This document shows positions 55,870-64,000 of a stretch of DNA of 64,000 nt, piece by piece. This stretch comes from Branchiostoma floridae (Eukaryota; Chordata; Leptocardii; Amphioxiformes; Branchiostomatidae): the NCBI RefSeq assembly GCF_000003815.2, contig NC_049997.1, positions 6,287,204 through 6,351,203 on the forward strand. Direction: 5' to 3'. The first letter of the stretch is position 1, and the number at the start of each line of letters is the position of its first letter. Made by a program: the position numbers and the translations under genes. The notes under the pieces were generated by a model, which saw only the letters and a list, made by a program, of their open reading frames with translations, did no database searches and was not told the DNA's origin.

Positions 55870-57030
55870 TTTACTTGATCTATAAACAAGAAAACCTATG
55901 CTTTGAAAATTGTCTAAAGAAGTCTGCCACGTTATTTTCAATTTGTTTATTTTTCATACTCAGTATTTTAGTGATCTCGCATCAGATTCGTTGTATGTTA
56001 TACATGGAACTAACCTGTTTCAGCCTGCCTGGTCTTCCCGCCAAACTCTGCGATAGACAGACCATATTTCCTCTGTATTCGGGTGCAATCAGAAAGTAGT
56101 GACAACTATCTGACCAAACTCGTGACAATTTTGTATCCAAACTATTGCACATAGTAAATAACCATTTAAAATCTGTACTGTTTCTAGGAAGTTTTGAAGA
56201 CGTCTTTGTGGCAGATTTTTGGTCAACAGGACATCCAGGCTTGTGATTGACACAGAAAGTGCACCGCGGAAGGATACATAAAAATTGACGTGTGATGTGG
56301 GAGACAAAATCCGTGTCCGGGCTTGCATCTGCAGCACTGTGTGAGTGGAGACGTGTTGTGTGTTTGTGTTGTTTCCTCTCCCGCTCTGGCCGTCATTTAG
56401 CTGCGAGTTTTGCCGTTCAGACTTTGCCTATGTCCTTGCGAGCGGGTTGAGCTGTTGTGGGTTGCAGCTAGAGCGGTGAAGTGTTCGAATTTTCCCTCGT
56501 TCTTGTCATATTTTGCTGCCTGGTCCGCAACGAATAGTTCGTGTCTGAGGTGACCGCCAAATTTTGTCTTTGGTCTGAGTCAGTGTGGGGAATATTGTGC
56601 ACTGTGTCATTGATACAGCACATGTGCAGTCAGTTCCCCGCGTGGGGAGATTTTGTGGCTATTGTTTGTGGCTGTGATTTAGCGGCTGTGTTAAATTTTC
56701 TTCGTTGTGGTTCAAAGTTATGGCCGAGGTCTCAGGCCGCCATGTTGGAAGGTTCTTATTAAGCTAAGACCTCGCCGTGAATATATGGTGCATCCTATTA
56801 TTTTGCAACGCCGTCACAACTTGAATGATTCGTGACTGAGGGGGCTGCCATATTTTATGTTTGGGATGTCTGTCGCTGTTAACTCATATGTCGTTGTCAC
56901 AGCACATTTGCCATTCACCCGCCGTGAATATACATGTATAGCGCATTGTTGTATCTTGCAACGGCGTTAGGGCTATACCGTACGGTGGTACCAGTGCTCA
57001 CCGTATCCTGTAGAATTGCTTGCTTACTTG
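55870..57030. other. Stretch without recognised gene
   Basis: GC content rises around 56340-56760 and short plus-strand ORFs occur (for example 56541-56762), none recognisable. ggtcctcagg-type and gaatatacatg motifs recur. Confidence 0.4.
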
Positions 57031-57031
57031 C

Positions 57032-57240
57032 TTAAGTCGAGTCCATCCGGCCTCGAGTTGAGATGGCAGCCCAGGCGTCCCTGTTAATCATTGCACTTTG
57101 TAAGTTGTCGACTTCCAGGCCTGTGTCTTTCCTGAGCATGTCTATATCCTGTAGAATAAGGGAGGCTTTTGATGACCGAGTAATAATCAGTATGTGGATT
57201 GTCAGAGAAGTCCACCGCCACAAGGTTTTCGGTTGTAGTT
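57032..57240 (-). mobile_element. Non-LTR retrotransposon C-terminal remnant
   Basis: The frame contains DIDMLRKDTGLEVDNLQSAM followed by a (D/R)-A-W motif, as at the extreme C-terminus of many endonuclease/reverse-transcriptase ORFs (…D…W…L…DR…W). It is short and lacks the RT domain. Confidence 0.5.
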
Positions 57241-57649
57241 ATTTCTCGTCACCTTTAATATATCCGCCTTATTTTAGGACGAGGCGTGTGCCCAGCTTTC
57301 TTTTACAACATGGCGTGGTACATTGTTCTGTAGTGATTTACTTTCTGTTTAGTTATTAATATATAGACTAGGCCAAAGTTTTAGTTACGAGGGCGTCTCT
57401 TGACACCTCACATGTAAGCTTCTCTTGGACTAAAGTTAAGTTATGAGGGCATTTCTCGACACCTCCCTCGCAAATTTTATTCCTTTGGACATGGTTTTCC
57501 AGGTCAGCTTGTTATACAGAACTTAGGAGAATCCAGCCAGCTCTGGGTCAAAGTAGACAGGTTTAATTTTCACTGATCAGCCTCTTGGAAACCCAGACTT
57601 CGGGGACCGTCTTGTACGGTGGAAGCTGACTCGGTGTAGCTAGATGGGC

Positions 57650-58760
57650 TGGCTGGATGATCCATTTTATTGGCTTAGTGACGCAAGTTTATCTGGAAAA
57701 ATCATAAAACCGATTCAGATACCAAGATATTTACAAGTTATTTACAAAAAAAAAACACGCACCAATCTCTCAGTATTGGTAAAAAAAAAAAAAAGATTGG
57801 TAGCTGTGCTCCATAGTACAAAGTGGTAACATTATTGGCACTTTCCTGGTACTATTCCATATTGCACCGATTCAGATACCAAGATATTTACTCCGGTATG
57901 CAAAATAACACCACTGGTCTCTCAGTATTGGTAACAAAATTAATTGTGCCATTAAATACAAATAACATGATCTGCACTTGCTGGTACTATTCCATATTGC
58001 ACTGTGTTGATAAGGTTGTCAGTGGAAATTACATTGTACCACCAACATGAAATTAACTAAGACGTAGAATACATCATGTAACGTTCTTGGAAATAAGAGT
58101 TTCATGACAGTTTGAATAAAGATGACACGTATACTTCAGGTTCTGACGGGCATATACACAACAATATTTTATGACAGGTTACACTGCCCTTAAACCTTGC
58201 CGACAATTCTGCACGCACGGAATAAGGCTTCATCCTTCAATCTATAGAAGATTTTCTTTTAACGGGAAGATGTGGTTATTTTCTTTGCTGCTTTCCTTAT
58301 GAATGAGTGTTCTCAATAATTGCCCATGGATACATTCTTTACTATAGTACCTCCGTTCTGGAAGTAACTACAGGAGCTCTTTGTCCCTTGTGCAGCGTTA
58401 CTCCCATGAGCGTTTTTGTCCATCGAATGAAACGTTGACGGGAATAAAGGTGCGAGCCTGCAGTTTCTTTAAAATTCGGTCATTTTTTTAAATGCTGCAT
58501 AATATTCTTCACGGCAAATGGCGGCCGGTGTTGAAAAAAACTGCATGGTCGAAAATGTGCAATGAAATTTGTGAGCGTTAGCCATCATATTTTTGGGGGG
58601 ACACGAATGTAATTCTGTTCTGAAAAAAAATATATAACCGAGGGGGTGATCACTTGTTACTCCATTTCTGTTGTTGCTTAGCTCCCATGGGCGTCATTGC
58701 TCATAGTTAAGGGGAAAAAAGTGCGAGCCTGTTATGGCTTCTACATAGCTGATCTTTCTG
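57650..58760. repeat. Local duplications, no gene
   Basis: 57711-57790 and 57868-57940 share ccgattcagataccaagata and ctctcagtattggtaa. tggtactattccatattgca occurs twice. 58390-58470 and 58680-58760 share ctcccatg(a/g)gcgt and gtgcgagcctg. Non-coding. Confidence 0.55.
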
Positions 58761-58863
58761 CCCTGTCTCCGTATCTCATGTTGATGTACGGTTTTCTATC
58801 AGCGCTAGCATATTGTGTGGTGTGCTCTTTCCGGAAAATTCATGTATGACCTGCATGGACGAT

Positions 58864-61800
58864 CTATGAGAATAAATGTACATATTTTGTGATGTTATAA
58901 AGAATAATTCGTTTGCATAGAGGTGGAAGAAACATGCTGTAATTATCACAATTGGGGCCGAGAATAATACCACAGCTGGTGCAATGACCGCAGTGTTGGT
59001 TGCAGCCGACGTGGCGCCGACGGCCTGGTGGTCTTAGCTTCCTTACGGCCAACGGCGCGGGAGTCTGGGTGGCTATTTCCCGGCCGCCTGTCAGAGGAGT
59101 GTCCCCTCCGTCTAGATTCTTCCGTTGACTGTCACTTCTGATTTCCTTTTTTCTCACCGAGGTGATAAAGATACATGAATTTACCTTCATAACCTGTCCC
59201 AGGTCGTAGTTAATGTTAATCAGAAATTCCCCTGCAAGTAAAAGAAAAAACGTCATTGTACAATATATGGTTGATATTCACAATATCACCACCAATGAAG
59301 TTAATAGAGAATTATTCTGCGAATATGGACAAAATGTAATAAATGTTATGCAACATAATGTGCATTGGATATGTTGTTGCAATATAAAATGTAATTTTGC
59401 AACCCAAAGAAAAATTGACTTTTTAACAGTGGGTATTTTAATAGCTCAGTGCACCCCCTCCTTTCTCTAAGTCTTTGAAGTATTTCCATACCAGGCTGGC
59501 ACCAGTCGTAGATACCCCTGGCACGTGGCATCAAGATGTATTATTTGTCTAAGCTCGTTCCAAAATTGATGATGAATATTTACCGTCTAGAACGTCCTTG
59601 AACTCTTCGAACCGCCTACTTGAGATCTCTTTGCAGTAAAGCCAGATGCCGTTTATGGACACAAATCACAGCTTCACGCAAGTCGTCAGCGATAGAAGTG
59701 GTGTAATCGTGCGGTTGCCGGCGTTGATCAGGAAGCGCGTCTTGAACTCTGTCGTCACAGCAGAGCTCCAGCCATCCCTCGTAGTCCAACAAAACCTTAC
59801 TGCCGTCAGCCACATAACCCTTCCTCTCTCTGGAGATGGGCTTTCCTCCAAGCCTCCGGAAGTCGTCCAGACCGATGAGGTTCCCTGAAGCCCCGGCGTC
59901 CAGCTGGCAGCGCACTCTCTCGTGATCGAACACCAGATCTTTCTCTAAGTCTGAAGTATATCCATACTAGGTCGTCACCAGTCGTAGCTGGCACATGGCA
60001 TAAAGAAGTCTGATTTGTCAACAAAAAGTTCCCTTTACATTATCGTTTCTCGACTCTGAACAGCCACTTGCACAAAACCACTGTCCTCAACATACTAGTA
60101 CTTTACCAGCAGCACACTTCAAACCTATTCTGGGAAGCCAATCTGGCGTCTAGAACTGCACGTGGGACTCTGTCGACTTCGCGACGTAACCGACTTGGTT
60201 GGTCCGGTAAACTGGGTTTCTCCGGATGAAAGAGACTGGACTCTGTCCACGCCTTATATAGTGTGATGTAGTCACGTGATTCCGGCTGACAAATGATCAC
60301 GCAGTGTGAATAGTCTCTACGTTCGTCCTGAAATGATGGTTAATACGTATACCTACCATCTAAAACGTCCTCGAACTCTTTGAACTCGTCATCGATAACA
60401 GTTCGCTTCCTTTTGGCACCAACTGCAGCAGCCTGCGTTAACATTGAATTCAGATTCAATCATTTAATAACAATTGATTAATTTTATATTGAAAAGAAAC
60501 AACAAGGGTAAATCACTTGTAACAAGACAAAGCGCATCACAGGGTGCAGGGCAGGAGTAAGACGTTTATCAGAACTTATTACTCTCGGCTGACGTCTGCA
60601 CCAGATTTTCGCACTTGTCCACCAGGCTGGTGATACGGGAACTCCCTGTCTACTCTTTTATTCACACTTTCAATAAGTGGAACCTTAGGCACGCAATAAT
60701 GTCCAGAAAATGTTATTGAAGTTTTCTTTCCTATTCTGTGTATATTCCAGAACCCTTTGTTCAAACTCGTTGGTATTGTATCGGTAATCTTACTTTCTAA
60801 GAGTATTGCCTTTGTTCCTACTTTTAAGATAGATATAATATGATAAAATATGGCATAGCTCTCGGGATCCAGGAGACAAACTGTAGGATGGATAATATAG
60901 AGTGAGAAGAATAGAACATTACGGGGTATTTGAGGATTGGGGGAGTGGGGGTGGTCGCAGCCGCCCTAATGAAATTCCTCATGCTGGAGGTCCCTCACCG
61001 CAGTTCCCCCATCTTCACACGCTGCTGTGGCACGACCGTCTCTACAGCCTCCAGATCCCAGTGAAGGCGTTTCCTGACTGCAGTTGGGGTTACTTTTGAC
61101 AGAGAAAGAAAAGAAAATTACTCACAGAATTCTCAATTTATGACTATGAGTACCAGAATAGATGACTTTTCATACAAGACTTATTAAAGCAGATTTTCCT
61201 AAAAGGAGAGGATAGTGCAATGTAGATCTGCCATAGTTTTGTTAATTTATGACTATGAGTACCGCGTAGCACAGTGGTATTGTATTCGGCCCGTGATCGA
61301 GAGGTCGCAAGTTCGAATCCGCCTACCGTGTTGCCGGTCTTGTGCCCTTGGGAAAGGCACTTTACACGACTTTCCTCACTTTACTCAAGTGAAAAATGAG
61401 TCGTCCCTCGGATAGGACGTTAAATGGAGGTCCCGTGTATGGGGAGAGCCATACCCCATGCACGTTAAAGAACCCCCACACGTGCGATGGTGCGGTGTGC
61501 GTTGGTGCAAATCCTTCTGTCGGGAGTTGGTGATTCACTTCAAATCACCCGGATGGAGGCCTGGCGAACCTCTGTCTCGTATCAGCCACATGGTGAATTA
61601 CATCATTCACCCGGACGGGAGACCTGGCGCATCCCCGTCTTGTAATTAGCCTACGAAAGGGTATGTCACCACGTAAGGGGCGGTATAACCCCGTCGTGTG
61701 TAGACATGTGCGAACATGTCTACATTTGATCACGTCGACCGATGATGATGAGTTTTGTTAAAGCAGACTGGGGCAGGCCCGAAGTGGGTGTTATGGACAT

Positions 61801-62613
61801 GTGCATGTAGGGTCTGTCACCTGCAGGGGTTTTCAGGTGTTTGTTTCATGGCGTTTCAAGTTGTGCTTGCGGGCTGTGCTGAACCAACAATCGTCACACA
61901 CAAAGACCTTTTCTTTAGTGTGGACTTTTAGATGTTGTTGCAAGTTGAATCTCCTCACTGCAGAATAGTGTGACCCTAACCAGACAAAGGTTCTCCATTT
62001 TAAACTACGGAATATAGAGACGTCTGTTTAGAGGTATCAGTCCTCATGGGGGCTTTTGTAAAATCCGGAGTTCGCTTTGTGTATTCTCCAGTCGTGAACT
62101 TGCACAGGAACATTTTCTTGAACTGTGTGACAAGCACATTTATAAATAGAACAAGTAAAATATTATTCTAGCTGTTCGTATCACTACTAAACAGATGGTT
62201 CAGCCAAGGTTGACCATAATACAGTTCCCTCTAAGAGGACCCTCAATCAATGTAAAAACGACACTCCATCCTACGGCCCCTAAATATAGACACGTCTGGG
62301 TCTCACCTCTAACTATGCGAGTATTTTACAAGCTGGCGTCTATTGATGCGCGGACCATAGGTCCAAATAAAATCTTTACATGGCCAAATCTGCGGCATGT
62401 GTTACCTACCTTTTGCTGGTCTGTCAGGTTTGGCCACTGGGCTCTGATTGCCAACGCTCCCATCTGAAAAAAAAGCAACAAAATATAATTTTAGTCAATG
62501 ACTTACTGGACTTACTTCACTTATGTCGGGTGGCGCTCCTCCCCTGCCACCCGAACCACTGTAGCAGCCCAGTAAACTCTGTCGAGCATCGCCCATGCTG
62601 TCATCCTCGAGAC
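58864..62613 (-). CDS. Unrecognised gene, chain of four phase-consistent exons (5' end not found)
   Basis: Exons in transcript order are 62613-62516 (…LEDDSMGDARQSLLGCYSGS…DISE), 62463-62410 (MGALAIRAQWPNLTDQQK), 60432-60357 (AAAVGAKRKRTVIDDEFKEF then EDVLD) and 59231 onward (GEFLININYDLGQVMK). Boundaries have GT/AG sites and the phases fit (0, 0, 1). The last exon either splices at 59185/59184 or reads on to a stop at 58864, adding a Pro/Arg-rich stretch and a Cys cluster (GCNQHCGHCTSCGIILGPNC). KRKR is a possible nuclear localisation signal. I do not recognise the family. The introns contain a retroelement fragment, a complete SINE and a partial echo of the third exon. Chaining is by inference and upstream exons are missing. 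Confidence 0.4.
59455..60010 (-). repeat. Duplicated intron unit with an echo of the KRKR exon
   Basis: 59583-59615 (minus …ttcgaagagttcaaggacgt, then tctagacg|gtaa) copies the donor end of the exon at 60357-60388. 59461-59530 and 59939-60005 are copies of each other (ctttctctaagtct…gaagtat…tccatac…gtcgta…ggcatcaag). The retroelement fragment lies between them. Confidence 0.7.
59646..59935 (-). mobile_element. LTR-retrotransposon (Ty3/Gypsy-like) protease fragment, frameshifted
   Basis: One frame carries an aspartic-protease active-site-like LDAGASGNLIGL and a downstream DGSKV. After about 59765 the similarity moves to another frame (PLLSLTTCVKL, the usual end of this domain), so the copy is broken. 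No integrase, reverse transcriptase or LTRs are seen nearby. It is an old fragment. Confidence 0.7.
60990..61095 (-). other. Possible orphan exon-like segment
   Basis: The minus strand is open as VTPTAVRKRLHWDLEAVETV and ends at a donor-like actgcg|gtgagg (60993/60992). Its phase does not fit the neighbouring exon chain without a stop, so it may be a transposon relic or an exon of another transcript. Confidence 0.2.
61235..61761 (+). mobile_element. Complete tRNA-derived SINE (element 61246-61750)
   Basis: The 5' end has pol III boxes (TAGCACAGTGG and AAGTTCGAATCC, about 61267-61320). A body with cttgggaaaggcactttaca, ggataggacgttaaatgg and gcacgttaaagaaccc follows, then a (GAT)n tail. It is flanked by a perfect 11-bp duplication AGTTTTGTTAA (61235-61245, 61751-61761). 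Intact ends suggest a recent insertion. Confidence 0.88.
61790..61975 (-). pseudogene. C2H2 zinc-finger gene fragment
   Basis: Minus-strand reading gives the back half of one finger (RRFNLQQHLKVH), a linker (TKEKVF) and a second finger VCDDCWFSTARKHNLKRH. The last His position reads Asn, and a one-base shift disrupts the usual HTGE-type linker, giving an early stop. No ATG or upstream fingers are present. It is a decayed piece of a zinc-finger array. Confidence 0.65.
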
Positions 62614-63164
62614 CTGTGTCGCGTCTCCAGTCAATGTTTATTCAAGTATCAAAGTCGTACATCTTACATCTCCATCTCACCATTAACGTACCTGTTACGT
62701 ACCTAGAAAGACGATGAAAGATGTTCAAGAATGCTTGAAGAATTTCCTCCAGATTGGATTGTAATCTCTTTTGAGAGCCAGTCACATCGTGTACTACAAC
62801 TATTATTGAAAATTGGTAGTCAGCATTAATTTATCATGGATGGAGCGTATATTGACAACAGGCTATAACATTTTGTTGGATTTCTCATACTGGCATCAAG
62901 GAAGAAATAAGCCCTGGTTGAAATTATTGTCATAAAATAGTTAAAAGTTATGTCAATATTTGTTTGCGTCAACGTAATCTACAGACAGGTTCTCCTCAGT
63001 GTCATTATGCAAGGCGTTTCCCACCTCCTTCCGCAAACGTCCTCCGTCTTCCAAAATATTCTCATTGTCTCTCTAAACGCCCCGTGTGTTGTTTAGAAGT
63101 CATCATCTCAAAGATGATAAATCAATTAAGGAGTAAATATGACAATATATATTGATAAGTTTTG

Positions 63165-63310
63165 TAAAAGCGCGGCTGTTCCAACAGTGGAACTCGGTGT
63201 GGAAAATGTCCCGCTCCTCCAGAAAGGTGAACGTAACATGGATGGCAGGTGTCAGTCTTGCCTTGCCCTTGGTACAAAGCTTGAGGCGGCAGAGGCTGTC
63301 CCAACAAAGT
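63165..63310 (-). pseudogene. pogo-like DDE transposase, 3' fragment
   Basis: One frame reads QPLPPQALYQG…KTDTCHP and another DIFHTEFHCWN. Together they resemble the region after the second catalytic Asp of pogo/Tigger-like transposases (LPPQ-x-LYxGKT…CHP…W). At least one frameshift is present. It belongs with the fragment at 63724-63975. Confidence 0.6.
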
Positions 63311-63723
63311 AATTTGTCAATTGCCCTCTAGCCCGGTGGTGTGTCTGGACATTTCTTATCAGGTGTCTGGTTGACTGAATGCTCATCTGCTCATTGTCTC
63401 AATGATTAACATAGTGACAGGCCTCTGAAGAACAGTCCATCTAGGGAATATCCTCTTTTCACGCATCTCCTCGAGTCGGGCTAAGCCTTAGAGAAAGTCC
63501 TCGCATGTCCCCAAAGATGGTTCGAAGATTGTGCTGACGTAAATCATCTCTGAACTCCTCATGAAGCCCCCTTTCAGCACATGCTTTGTGCCCTCTTCCT
63601 CTAGCCTGGATACCTTACCTCAACCTGAAAAATATATTTCGTGTTGCACGATAGATATTTTGGGATCGGACTGGGGTTTGGTAAACAGGCTATCTTACTC
63701 CAGCGTTTTATCGCTCACCGGTA

Positions 63724-63975
63724 CAATGTTCACCCGGCCTGGTCCCAGTTGCAGACCATGTCGTCTGGAATGCTGTCTCTGATGGCCGCTTCAACACGCT
63801 GGTAGAACTGGTCACGGATCTGTTCAAAGTCCTCGGGAACCTTCCTAGCTGCTTTGGTCACTTTGTGTTCCACGAATTTCATTCTTCGTAGAAAGGAGTT
63901 CGCCCACTGCTTCGTAATGCAAGAGATTTCATTTTTGGGGTAAAAATTATTCCGCCTGAAATCTGTTGTCTGCAA
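63724..63975 (-). pseudogene. pogo-like DDE transposase, middle fragment
   Basis: WANSFLRRMKFVEHKVTKAA is followed by …VPDDMVCNWDQAG, where NWDQxG is the first catalytic-Asp motif of pogo-like transposases and W-A-x-S-x-L-x-R-M precedes it in the family. After NWDQAG the reading frame shifts by one (the other frame gives VPVSDKTLE then a stop). A dead, antisense transposase; the N-terminus lies further right, beyond about 63975 or outside the window. Confidence 0.75.
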
Positions 63976-64000
63976 GATGAAAAATGTTAAAAGTTTAAAA

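Noticed and set aside
59616..59935. An endogenous retrovirus
   Set aside because: Only a frameshifted protease-like segment is present, with no envelope, LTR or reverse transcriptase nearby; a Ty3/Gypsy-type retrotransposon remnant is the simpler reading.

Overview
The window is metazoan genomic DNA and looks like lancelet (amphioxus, Branchiostoma). That assignment is an inference from the gene set, the short phase-consistent exons, the very dense short TIR elements, and the many minisatellites that straddle exon/intron boundaries. No species was confirmed. There are three assembly gaps (6574-6742, 9944-10203, 39793-39892).

Layout. (1) 1-16.4 kb, plus strand: a tandem pair of ninjurin-family genes, here called NINJ-A (exons 2490-7817) and NINJ-B (12173-16192). 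The exon/intron plan is the same from the core helix onward, and both end in a Cys-containing tail. They are separated by a large fold-back element and a gapped hAT-type element. (2) 16.4-27 kb: no gene recognised; MITEs, tandem repeats and tRNA-like remnants. (3) 27.1-32.5 kb, plus: an NSUN7-type RNA methyltransferase-fold gene in eight exons that lacks both catalytic cysteines of the family. (4) 32.5-36.9 kb: repeats. (5) 36.9-48.5 kb, minus: DEAF1 (SAND-domain transcription factor), with introns full of partial copies of its own exons. (6) 50.3-54.9 kb, minus: IBA57, the mitochondrial Fe-S cluster assembly factor. (7) 56-64 kb: LINE, Ty3/Gypsy-like, SINE, zinc-finger and pogo-like transposase remnants, around a chain of minus-strand exons of an unrecognised gene.

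The four named genes have unrelated jobs: membrane rupture or adhesion, an RNA methyltransferase relative, transcription, and Fe-S assembly. Nothing suggests a shared pathway.

The most unusual property of the window is repeated 'exon echoes': tandem partial copies of an exon plus its splice boundary, lying in the adjoining intron. They occur in NSUN7 exons 2 and 6, DEAF1 exons 2, 4, 7, 8, the coiled-coil exon and 10/11, IBA57 exon 2, the NINJ-B last exon and the unrecognised gene. The most striking is an 82-bp-period array inside DEAF1, where each unit carries a 33-nt, phase-0, splice-flanked coiled-coil micro-exon. I recall minisatellites spanning exon/intron boundaries ('mirage' minisatellites) being described at an amphioxus Adh locus. 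The density here and the coding-competent copies deserve attention.
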